In this document: positions 44,789 to 52,115 of the stretch, one piece after another
Position numbering within the stretch: position 1 is the first letter of the stretch
Layout of the letters: every line of letters starts with the position of its first letter
DNA from: G963664835 sp963664835
GTDB lineage: Bacteria; Chloroflexota; UBA6077; FW602-bin22; JBCLEL01
Assembly (NCBI GenBank): GCA_963664835.2
Contig: CAXXUG010000012.1
Span: 149,361-213,360 of the forward strand
Length of the DNA stretch: 64,000 nt
Reading direction: 5' to 3'
Program-made: the position numbers and the translations under genes
The notes under the pieces: generated by a model
Seen by the model: the letters and a program-made list of their open reading frames with translations, nothing else
What the model was told of the DNA's origin: nothing
Databases searched by the model: none

Positions 44789-46378
44789 TTAGCCTGCAGT
44801 GGCGAGCCTGTATACGAGGCGGCGGCGCCAGGAGTCGGACGGGTGGGGGAAGTCGGGCCGGAAGTGGGCGCCGCGACTCTCCTCGCGGGCCAGAGCGGCG
44901 GTTGATACGAGCCAACCGACCAAGGCGACGTTCGCGACCTCGGCCTCGGCTCGGCTGGCCGGCTCGGTCGACATGGCGCCGATCCATCTGTAAAGCTGGG
45001 CCGTCGCCGTTTCCAATGCTTCGCGTTCCCTAACAAGTCCCACGGACTCCCACATCAGGCGCTGGACCTCGGCGATGGTCGGACGAGCATCTTCGTTGGC
45101 AACTGGAGGCACGGTCTCGAGAGTTGTGAACTCGGGACCGACATTTATATCTTCCCGGCTGGGGCTGGAGAGTGAGCGTTCAACCAGACGGTGGGGAAAG
45201 ACGAGTGTTTCCAAGAGAGAGTTGCTGGCGAGCCTATTCGCGCCGTGGACCCCAGTGCAGGCGGCTTCGCCGCAGGCGTAGAGCCCGGGCAGGCTGGTCT
45301 CTCCCCACTCGTTTGTCTTGACTCCTCCCATGAAGTAGTGAGCGGCCGGCGCGACGGGGATGGGGTCGACGGCTATGTCAATTCCGTGGGATCGGCAGAA
45401 TCGGGCAATCGAGGGAAAGCGCGTCATCACCCTCTCCCTGGGAAGATGTTCCATAGTCAGAAAGACCGAATCGGCGCCCGATTCGCTCATCTCCTGACTG
45501 ATCGCCCTAGCAACGATGTCGCGGGGGGCTAACTCAGCTCGATCATCAAGTTTGTGGGCGAACCGGTCGCCCCTGTGGTTAATCAGGTAGCCTCCCTCAC
45601 CACGCACGGCTTCCGAGATGAGAAAGCTGGGAGCCCCCGGCTTGGCGAACGCGGTGGGATGAAACTGAAAGAATTCGCAATCGGCCACCTCGGCGCCGGC
45701 TCTGTATGCGATTGCCACGCCGTCGCCGGTGGCAACGCCTGGATTTGTAGTCTTCCAGTAGAGCTGACCTGCACCGCCGCTGGCCAAGACGATCCGCCGG
45801 CCGTGGAATTGCCCACGGCACCCGGAACGCCCATCTACACAATTCAATCCAATTGCGCGGCCACGGTCGACCCTTATAGAAGTGACCTGTTGATGCTCAA
45901 AGACGTCGATATTTGGCGAATGGAGGGCCCTGGCGGAAAGGGAAGTCTCGATGCTGGCGCCGGTCGAATCTCCGCCGGAATGGAGGACACGGGGCACGCT
46001 GTGGGCACCCTCGCGGGCCAGCGCAAGTTGGCCGTGGTCGGTGTCGAAACGGACTCCGAGCGATATGAGGTCGAACACCCGATCCGGGCCTTCTTCGCAT
46101 AGGATGCGGACCGCGTGGGGGTCGCAAAGGCCGGCGCCGGCGGAGAGCGTGTCCTTATAGTGCAGGTGGGCGGAGTCCGTGTCGCCGATGGCGGCGGCTA
46201 TACCGCCCTGGGCCCAAAGGGTGTTACAGTCTTCGAGAGTCGACTTGGTAAGAACCAGTACGCGACCGTGTTTTTGAGCATGTAGGGCAGTGTAGAGGCC
46301 GGCGATACCACTGCCTACGACTATGAATTCGTAGTCCAAACCATTATGCGTGCGCAAGCATCCGCTTGAGCGCGACAA
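44789..46378 (-). CDS. nadB: L-aspartate oxidase
   Basis: 529 residues. This flavoenzyme oxidises L-aspartate to iminoaspartate for quinolinate synthesis. The N-terminal FAD fold reads FIVVGSGIAGLYTALHAQKHG, and the succinate-dehydrogenase-like blocks ALAREGAHSVPRVLHSGGDSTG, GGAGQLYWKTTNPGVATGDG, AAHYFMGGVKTNEWG and GVHGANRLASNSLLE follow. The start is placed at ATG 46378, overlapping nadA by 35 bases; TTG near 46340 is an alternative because the conserved part begins only at LDYEFIVVG. It is encoded directly downstream of nadA. Confidence 0.95.
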   Translation of the reverse strand: MSRSSGCLRTHNGLDYEFIVVGSGIAGLYTALHAQKHGRVLVLTKSTLEDCNTLWAQGGIAAAIGDTDSAHLHYKDTLSAGAGLCDPHAVRILCEEGPDRVFDLISLGVRFDTDHGQLALAREGAHSVPRVLHSGGDSTGASIETSLSARALHSPNIDVFEHQQVTSIRVDRGRAIGLNCVDGRSGCRGQFHGRRIVLASGGAGQLYWKTTNPGVATGDGVAIAYRAGAEVADCEFFQFHPTAFAKPGAPSFLISEAVRGEGGYLINHRGDRFAHKLDDRAELAPRDIVARAISQEMSESGADSVFLTMEHLPRERVMTRFPSIARFCRSHGIDIAVDPIPVAPAAHYFMGGVKTNEWGETSLPGLYACGEAACTGVHGANRLASNSLLETLVFPHRLVERSLSSPSREDINVGPEFTTLETVPPVANEDARPTIAEVQRLMWESVGLVREREALETATAQLYRWIGAMSTEPASRAEAEVANVALVGWLVSTAALAREESRGAHFRPDFPHPSDSWRRRLVYRLATAG

Positions 46379-47600
46379 GTGCGTGCCTGGCGTCGTCCGG
46401 GGGCACGGAGATTCGATTGATCACGTCGCCGGACAACAGGCTCTCCAAGGTCCAGAGGACGTATGCCGGGTGGATGCGGTACATGGTCGAGCAGGGGCAG
46501 ATGACGGGATTGAGGCAGAAGACGGTCTTGCCAGGATTCTCCTGGTCGAGACGGTTCACGAGATTGATCTCGGTACCGATTGCCCATTTTGAGCCGACCG
46601 GGGCATCCGTGACCATCTTTACGATGTATTCGGTCGATCCATCAAAATCCGATGCGTCGACCACCTCCTTGCGGCACTCTGGGTGAACCAAGATGTTGAC
46701 CGTGGGGTCTTTCGCACGGATGTCTCGAATCTGCTCTATATTGAAACGGGCGTGGACGGAGCAGTACCCTTTCCAGAGGATTATCTTGGCCCTCTGAATA
46801 GCGCCCAGATCGTTGCGATCGGGGAATCTAGGGTCCCAAACCGCCATCTCCTCCGGAGGGATGTCCATCTTAATGCCGGTGTTGCGTCCCAGGTGTTCGT
46901 CAGGGAAGAAGAGTACCCGCTCGCCTCGCGCAAAGGCCCAATTCAAGATGTTCTGGGCGTTGGAAGAGGTGCATACAATGCCGCCGTTGCGTCCGCAGAA
47001 CGCCTTGAGATCGGCGGCTGAGTTCATGTAGGTGATTGGAACGGTTCCCGCACCGCAAACGTCCTCGAGTACCTCCCAGCACTCCTCGACCGAGTCAATG
47101 TCGGCCATATCGGCCATAGAACAGCCGGCCTCGAGATTAGGCAAGAGGACCTTTTGACTTGGACCGCTCAAGATGTCGGCAGTCTCGGCCATGAAGTGGA
47201 CACCGCAAAATACGATGAACTCGGAGTCGGGCCGGCTGGCGGCCAATTGGGAGAGCTTGAAGGAATCGCCACGGAAGTCGGCATGTTTGATCACTTCGTC
47301 TCGCTGGTAGTGATGGCCGAGGATTACGACCTGGTCGCCAAGTGTTTCCCTGGCCCGGGCTATCGAGCGATCGATTTCTTCGGCCGGCATCGTCAGATAG
47401 TGCTCCGGGATCCTGACCTGGCTGGGGGCTTGTCGGTCGGCGTGTACAGGGCTCGCCGGGGCCTCGAACAACTCTACGGTTCGTTCCAAACGGCCAGGCC
47501 GGACTCTTTGACTGGTAAGGTGCCGATCCAACTTCTCGCGGGTATCTACGCAGTTATCGGGATCTGCCGTGGGATCGGAAAGGTGAATTTCAATCGCCAT
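46344..47600 (-). CDS. nadA: Quinolinate synthase
   Basis: 418 residues. The [4Fe-4S] enzyme condenses iminoaspartate with dihydroxyacetone phosphate to quinolinate. Family blocks are VILGHHYQRDEVIKHADFRGDSF, FCGVHFMAETADIL, EAGCSMADMAD (Cys160, a probable cluster ligand), VCTSSNAQNIL, FPDEHLGRNTG, HPECRKEVVDASD, GTEINLVNRL and NPVICPCSTM (further cluster cysteine). The N-terminal 60 residues are an extension beyond the core. It heads the nadA-nadB pair; nadC is 8 kb away on the other strand, and the three together complete de novo NAD synthesis. Confidence 0.96.
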   Translation of the reverse strand: MAIEIHLSDPTADPDNCVDTREKLDRHLTSQRVRPGRLERTVELFEAPASPVHADRQAPSQVRIPEHYLTMPAEEIDRSIARARETLGDQVVILGHHYQRDEVIKHADFRGDSFKLSQLAASRPDSEFIVFCGVHFMAETADILSGPSQKVLLPNLEAGCSMADMADIDSVEECWEVLEDVCGAGTVPITYMNSAADLKAFCGRNGGIVCTSSNAQNILNWAFARGERVLFFPDEHLGRNTGIKMDIPPEEMAVWDPRFPDRNDLGAIQRAKIILWKGYCSVHARFNIEQIRDIRAKDPTVNILVHPECRKEVVDASDFDGSTEYIVKMVTDAPVGSKWAIGTEINLVNRLDQENPGKTVFCLNPVICPCSTMYRIHPAYVLWTLESLLSGDVINRISVPPDDARHALVALKRMLAHA

Positions 47601-47802
47601 TGTCTTGCTCCATCTTAGCCAGGAGGGCTTGGGATCGATCGATGCGCCAGACCGATCGACCAGTCATAAATGACAGGACAGTGCGAATGCGCCGGTGGGC
47701 AGCTCCTCTTCGGCTAAGTTCAGGTGTCGCATGAGTTCTGATGCTGCTGGTTGCAAATGATAATTGCGGGAAAAAGATACTGTCAAACGTATCTCCAGTG
47801 GA

Positions 47803-47836
47803 GTAGCCGTTCGATTTTGGATGGGCGAATTGTGAG
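47803..47836 (+). repeat. Solitary, decayed IS66-like terminal repeat
   Basis: Agrees with GTAACTGTTCAGATTTGGGTG of the intact IS at most positions, and with the following GGGCGAATT. No matching right end is obvious nearby. Confidence 0.5.
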
Positions 47837-47888
47837 ATGATGGCGGCAGGGGAACGCCACGCATGCCGGATCGGAGTCTGGGACGCGC

Positions 47889-48217
47889 CTTCGTAGCAAT
47901 TGCTGATGCCGAGTGGTGCCGGCACACCACGGTATGGAAACCGGGGCACCTGTTGGCGGGTCTTCTGTACAGTGACTCGGGATCGGGTTTGGTTGTCGGT
48001 CTGCCGGGAGCGGGGGACAAGCCCCCGCGCTACATTCTTCTTTTCCGGCTACGAACGAGGATGAGTTAGAAGAAGTTAGCAGGAAGGCCATTTTCGTACC
48101 AATCGCTAATGCCGGTTGGGACCGGGACACCGAGGTGCGAGAGTCGGGACACCTGTTGGCGGGTCTTCCGTACAGTGACTCGGGACCAGGTTTGGTAGCC
48201 GGTCCGCCGGGGCGTTG
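47889..48217 (+). repeat. Mosaic intergenic repeats, copies 7 and 8 in tandem
   Basis: Copy 7 has GCAATTGCTGATGCC, GTGCCGGCACACCACGGTATGGAAA, ACCTGTTGGCGGGTCTTCTG and GCGGGGGACAAGCCCCCGC. It continues through the TTAGAAGAAGTTAG module to a second TTTTCGTACCAATCGC, which starts copy 8 (to about 48217, lacking the final hairpin). The two copies share ACACCTGTTGGCGGGTCTTC and TACAGTGACTCGGGA. Confidence 0.85.
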
Positions 48218-48240
48218 GTCAATCTCCCTGCGAACGAGGC

Positions 48241-48471
48241 TCAGCGATTGAGTATCCTGAAGAGCAGGTTCAGGGCGACCGTGAGCAGTATGGACACAAA
48301 TATCGAGGTGCCAATTAGCAGGGTGATCGAGCCGCCGCCGATGTGGAGGTTGAAGTCGCCGGGCAGCCGACCGAAGAATGGGATGCGGGTGCCGGTAACC
48401 AACAAAAAGCCGACAATCGCGAGGACTACGGCTGCAAAGATTAGTAACTTGCCAAATTCGACCGACGGCAT
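48241..48471 (-). CDS. DUF2905 small membrane protein
   Basis: 76 residues starting MPSVEFGKLLIFAAVVLAIVG. It has two membrane helices around a conserved-looking IPFFGRLPGDFNLHIGGGSI segment, the DUF2905 pattern. The open frame continues upstream inside ruvB, but TGATG at 48469-48473 places the start directly on the ruvB stop, so translation is coupled. DUF2905 genes are often found beside ruvB and other housekeeping genes. Function is unknown. Confidence 0.85.
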   Translation of the reverse strand: MPSVEFGKLLIFAAVVLAIVGFLLVTGTRIPFFGRLPGDFNLHIGGGSITLLIGTSIFVSILLTVALNLLFRILNR

Positions 48472-49502
48472 CAGATGAGCCTCGGTTGGGCCCGCTCCTC
48501 GACCTGCTTGGGAATACGGCCGAGATGCCGATAGGCCAACTCGGTGGCGGTCCTGCCGCGCGGAGTCCGATCGAGGAAGCCTAGCTGGAGCAGATAGGGT
48601 TCGCACACGTCCATAATAGTGTCCGGGTCCTCACTGACTGCGGCGGAGACGGTTTCGAGGCCAACTGGACCGCCGTCGAACTTGTCTATTATGGTAGCGA
48701 GCACTTGCCGATCGATGTTGTCGAGCCCCAGGTTGTCCACCTCCAGCATCGCCAGCGCGTCCACGGCGACTGATCGGTCGATGCTGCCGTTGGCCTTGAC
48801 CTGGGCGAAGTCGCGCACGCGGCGAAGCAGGCGATTGCCGATCCGGGGCGTGCCACGGGACCGCCGGGCAATCTCGTCGGCGCCGGCGCGGTCGATCTCG
48901 GTTTCCAGAATGTCCGCCGAGCGGATGACAATCTGGGCTATGGCCTGAACGGTGAAATAGTCAAGCCGATAGGTGGAGCCGAATCGATCACGCAATGGTG
49001 CGCTGAGCATTGAATATCGAGTGGTCGCGCCGATGACGGTGAACTTGGGCAGGCGCAATCGGATGGGTTTGGCGGCCATACCCTTGCCCAGAACCATGTC
49101 CCAGACGAAGTCTTCCATCGCGGGATAGAGGGCTTCTTCAACGGGACGGTTCAGCCGGTGTATCTCGTCTATAAAGATTACGTCGCCCGGAGCCAAGCCG
49201 GTGATGTAGGCGGCCAGATCGCCGGGAATCGTGATGGCAGGACCGGATGTCATACGCAACTGGGCACCCATCTCGTTGGCCAAGACATTAGCGAAAGTGG
49301 TCTTTCCGAGACCAGGTGGACCGTAGAGTAGGACGTGGTCGAGCGGCTCGCCACGGCTCTTGGCCGCAGCGATTGAAATGGCCAGGTTAGCCTTTAGCTT
49401 TTCCTGCCCGATGCACTCGCGCAACCATCGGGGCCGGAGGCTGCCTTCGGCCTCGGTCTCACCCGGCTCCGCGGTAGGTTTCAGGACATCTCGGTCACTC
49501 AT
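48471..49502 (-). CDS. ruvB: Holliday junction DNA helicase RuvB
   Basis: 343 residues. AAA+ motor of the RuvABC branch-migration complex. Walker A is GPPGLGKTTFANVLANEMG. The Walker B region reads DVIFIDEIHRLNRPVEEALYPAMEDF. The RuvB-specific block LRPRWLRECIGQEKLKANL and sensor/arginine-finger region GATTRYSMLSAPLRDRF are present. The C-terminal winged helix includes EPYLLQLGFLDRTPRGRTATELAYRHL. It overlaps the CDP-alcohol phosphatidyltransferase gene by eight bases and the DUF2905 gene by one. No ruvA or ruvC gene is in the window. Confidence 0.97.
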   Translation of the reverse strand: MSDRDVLKPTAEPGETEAEGSLRPRWLRECIGQEKLKANLAISIAAAKSRGEPLDHVLLYGPPGLGKTTFANVLANEMGAQLRMTSGPAITIPGDLAAYITGLAPGDVIFIDEIHRLNRPVEEALYPAMEDFVWDMVLGKGMAAKPIRLRLPKFTVIGATTRYSMLSAPLRDRFGSTYRLDYFTVQAIAQIVIRSADILETEIDRAGADEIARRSRGTPRIGNRLLRRVRDFAQVKANGSIDRSVAVDALAMLEVDNLGLDNIDRQVLATIIDKFDGGPVGLETVSAAVSEDPDTIMDVCEPYLLQLGFLDRTPRGRTATELAYRHLGRIPKQVEERAQPRLI

Positions 49503-50073
49503 TCTTGCCCAATTTTAGAACGTGGAGGATTCGCTGCAATGCTGTCAGGTGTGTGAGGACTGCCAGGATGGCGAGCGCCGGCATCGTCCAGCCAACAATC
49601 AAGCCAATGCTCAGAATGGCGACACGTTCGGGTCTTGGCGCTACGCCGACCTCGCACTTCATACCGAGTCCTTCGGCACGGGCCCGGGTGTAGCTTACCA
49701 TCAGGGAACCCAGCAGTACAACGAAGCAGAGAGCGACCCCCAACCTGTCGCCGCCGGCGCTCAGGTGAAAGAGAAGGCCGAGGAGAATGAAGCCCTCCGA
49801 GTACCGGTCGAGCGTCGAATCGAGAAACGCGCCGAAGGTCGAACTCTTTTGAGTCACGCGGGCGAGGGCACCATCGAGAGTGTCGATAAGAGCGACGACC
49901 AATACCAATACGCCGCCCAATTGAACGTGTCCCAGGGCGATTATCACGCCGACGCCGGCGTTGAGCAGCATCGCCGCAATCGTGACGTGGTTGGGATGGG
50001 CGCCGGTTCGGGCGAGCAATCTGGCAACTGACTCAGCCATCAGACGGCCGCTCGCTTTGACCTGGTCAATCAT
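49495..50073 (-). CDS. CDP-alcohol phosphatidyltransferase
   Basis: 192 residues with six predicted helices. The catalytic motif D-xx-DG-xx-AR-x8-G-xxx-D-xxx-D is complete: Asp64, Asp67, Gly68, Ala71, Arg72, Gly81, Asp85 and Asp89 (DTLDGALARVTQ...GAFLDSTLDR). Such enzymes transfer a phosphatidyl group from CDP-diacylglycerol to glycerol-phosphate, inositol phosphate or another alcohol. The combination of short length and the GMKCEVGVAPRPERV segment resembles phosphatidylinositol-phosphate or similar synthases, but the acceptor is not certain. It heads the ruvB/DUF2905 transcript. Confidence 0.9.
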   Translation of the reverse strand: MIDQVKASGRLMAESVARLLARTGAHPNHVTIAAMLLNAGVGVIIALGHVQLGGVLVLVVALIDTLDGALARVTQKSSTFGAFLDSTLDRYSEGFILLGLLFHLSAGGDRLGVALCFVVLLGSLMVSYTRARAEGLGMKCEVGVAPRPERVAILSIGLIVGWTMPALAILAVLTHLTALQRILHVLKLGKNE

Positions 50074-50638
50074 CTTGTAGTTGTCTCCGAGTGACTAGAA
50101 CTTAATGCGCTCCGAGGGATGGTCGGAATATTGCCGACTCCTTGAACTGGGTCCGGCCGCCCGAGAGTGTCATCCGTTCGGATTCTCCGGCGAAGACCTT
50201 GGGGCGATTGGGTGCTCAACCCGTGATCGTGCAGTGCGCCTTGGCGCCCTCGATGTTGGCGTGGGGCCGGTCGCCGACCATAATACAATGTTCTTGAGGA
50301 GCGCTCGACCACGAGAATCTCAAGCCGGAGGTTGAGTCGGAGCGCGGTTGCGGTAAGTGGACGCCGGAGTCAGTTTCCGCGTTGATGGCGCCGAGCCTTA
50401 TGTCGAGTTTCCCACTTGACTAATCCAAACGCAAGCGACTAACGTTGTCGATCTATGGCGGGGGCAAGTCGCTTCCCTCTGGCGGGAAGACTCGATTGAA
50501 ACTCTAGGATTCTATCCCCGCTACGGGCGCTGGTTCGAGTGGTTGCTAGGATTTGTCGTTTCGAGACGCGGTCCAGCGGAATCAAGAATACGGTTGGCTT
50601 CCCGAAATGTGTATCTCAATATGTTCGACGGTGTTCTC
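50074..50638. other. Gene-free divergent intergenic stretch
   Basis: Lies between divergent genes. No repeat module, RNA or coding signal that I can support. It must contain the promoters of both neighbours, but none has a clear -35/-10 pair. Confidence 0.45.
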
Positions 50639-51277
50639 ATGATACAAGGGGAAAAGTTAACGTCAGCGGCTAACCCGGCGGAGGTGAATGGCCGGGAATC
50701 AGCCGCTGCGACCGACGCGAGTCGGTCAGAGCGGGAAACAGACGCGGCATTGGCCATCAGGGCCCGAGTCGACAGGTCGGCGTTTGGCGAGTTGTATGAG
50801 CGCTACGTGAGGAGAATTCACAACTACCACTACTACCGGTGCAGCAGTCAGGCAGATGCGGAGGACCTGACGGCGCGAACGTTCATTCGCGCCCTGGCAA
50901 ATATCCACCGCTATACGGACCGAGGGGTGCCGTTTTCCGCGTGGTTGTTCCGCATAGCGCACAACTTGTTGGCAAACTGGCACCGGGACAAATCGCGGCG
51001 GCCGGTTTCGCGTTTGGAGGGTTTGATCCAATTTGCCGGCGTGTCGGCCGATCCGGTGGAAGAGGTCGAAGCGACGGAGGCGGTAGATGAGATCAGGGAT
51101 TTGGTCAGGAAACTGCCGCCGGACAGGCAACAGCTTATAGTGATGAAATTTGCCAGCCGGATGACCAATGCACAGGTTGCAGCGGTCATGGGCAGAACCG
51201 AAGGCGCGATTAAGGCTTTGCTGCACAGGACAATTACGAGCCTTCGCAAAGAGTTCGCGCGTATGAGTGACGAATAG
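50639..51277 (+). CDS. ECF-type RNA polymerase sigma factor
   Basis: About 212 residues from ATG 50639. The start is uncertain: the frame is open to TTG 50543, and ATG 50621 is also possible. Region 2 is DRSAFGELYERYVRRIHNYHYYRC...DAEDLTARTFIRAL...FSAWLFRIAHNLLANWHRDKSRR and region 4 is LPPDRQQLIVMKFASRMTNAQVAAVMGRTEGAIKALLHRTITSL. Sigma region 3 is missing, as in ECF factors. It probably recruits RNA polymerase to stress or envelope genes. It is followed 12 bases later by a small one-helix membrane protein, the usual place for an anti-sigma partner. Confidence 0.92.
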   Translation: MIQGEKLTSAANPAEVNGRESAAATDASRSERETDAALAIRARVDRSAFGELYERYVRRIHNYHYYRCSSQADAEDLTARTFIRALANIHRYTDRGVPFSAWLFRIAHNLLANWHRDKSRRPVSRLEGLIQFAGVSADPVEEVEATEAVDEIRDLVRKLPPDRQQLIVMKFASRMTNAQVAAVMGRTEGAIKALLHRTITSLRKEFARMSDE

Positions 51278-51289
51278 GAAGGAAGGAAC

Positions 51290-51661
51290 GTGAATAAGCG
51301 AGTCGCAGCGGAACTAGTTAGCCAATACCTGAACGGCAGGATAGCCGGTCGGGCCGAGAAAGAGGGTATCAGGGACCTATTTGCTCACGATCGCGAGGTT
51401 GAAAGGCTGCTGGCTACGGTCGACCGGTTGATACCGGCGTTTCGACCGATAGAACCCAACCCGGTATTCTTGAAGGAACTGCGGGTCAAACTCGACAATT
51501 GGCAGCCGGAGAAGCGTGCGGAGCCTGCTATCTCATGGCGAAGGTTGATTATTCCGGCTGCGTGTTCGGTGCTATCGGCGGCTGCCCTGGTACTGCTTAT
51601 CGGGCGTCTGCGGAGCGGCGGGCAAATCGAGCGTCCGTTCCCGACCTTCAGCGCGGGATAG
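51290..51661 (+). CDS. Small membrane protein, possible anti-sigma partner
   Basis: 123 residues starting at GTG with AGGAAGG upstream. It has a cytoplasmic N-terminal helical part of about 75 residues, one membrane helix (about residues 87-105, LIIPAACSVLSAAALVLLIG) and a short tail. Topology and position directly after the ECF sigma gene suggest an anti-sigma factor, although I see no zinc-binding HxxxCxxC anti-sigma motif. Its 3' end overlaps the convergent ybeY gene by 14 bases. Confidence 0.6.
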   Translation: MNKRVAAELVSQYLNGRIAGRAEKEGIRDLFAHDREVERLLATVDRLIPAFRPIEPNPVFLKELRVKLDNWQPEKRAEPAISWRRLIIPAACSVLSAAALVLLIGRLRSGGQIERPFPTFSAG

Positions 51662-52115
51662 CAGCCAGTACACTCTCCTCTTCGGCACGCATCTTCTTCC
51701 GGGCAGACTCGGCCTCATGATCAAATCCCAGCAGGTGAAGAGTTCCGTGGACCGCCAAGTAGGTGAGCTCGCGCATTATCGAGTGGCCAAAGTCGGATGC
51801 CTGCTGCACCGCCAACGGGACGCAGACGAAAACGTCGCCTAGCTCGTGGGGCAACTCCGCCGGCTTGGCGAAATCCTCAGACGGCGCTTGCGGGAATGAT
51901 AGGACGTCGGTCGGCGCGTCTACGTTGCGATATTGATTATTCAACTCGTGGACAGTCTTCGCGTCGCAGAGATAGAGATTTGCCGCAACTGGGCCTTTGC
52001 ACGGACTATATGCCGCTGCGGACCGAACACACTGCAATGTCTGTTCGAGATCGATTCCCGGGGGTAGCGGCGTCTCCTCGTAAACGCGAATCTCCACCCG
52101 CCGGTTGTCGTTCAA
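51648..52115 (-). CDS. ybeY: Endoribonuclease YbeY (rRNA maturation factor)
   Basis: 155 residues. The zinc motif HGTLHLLGFDH supplies three histidines (H-x3-H-x5-H), and RNVDAPTDVLSFP is the other family block. YbeY takes part in 16S rRNA 3'-end maturation and ribosome quality control. It overlaps the end of the pgpH gene by four bases and is co-transcribed with it, a common arrangement (phoH-pgpH-ybeY). No phoH is seen here. Confidence 0.95.
   Translation of the reverse strand: MNDNRRVEIRVYEETPLPPGIDLEQTLQCVRSAAAYSPCKGPVAANLYLCDAKTVHELNNQYRNVDAPTDVLSFPQAPSEDFAKPAELPHELGDVFVCVPLAVQQASDFGHSIMRELTYLAVHGTLHLLGFDHEAESARKKMRAEEESVLAAIPR

Larger units (their letters stand above)
47601..48240. other. 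Gene-free stretch with an IS66-end remnant and two tandem mosaic repeats
   Basis: GTAGCCGTTCGATTTTGGAT with GGGCGAATTGTG (47803-47836) matches a decayed IS66 left end. A full mosaic repeat (47889-48036) runs through the CTTCTTTTCCGGCTACG/TTAGAAGAAGTTAG module directly into a second partial repeat (48087-48217). Confidence 0.75.

Noticed and set aside
44506..45033. A 175-residue frame opposite the end of nadB
   Set aside because: Largely antisense to nadB with Arg/Gly-rich composition typical of shadow frames in GC-rich DNA.
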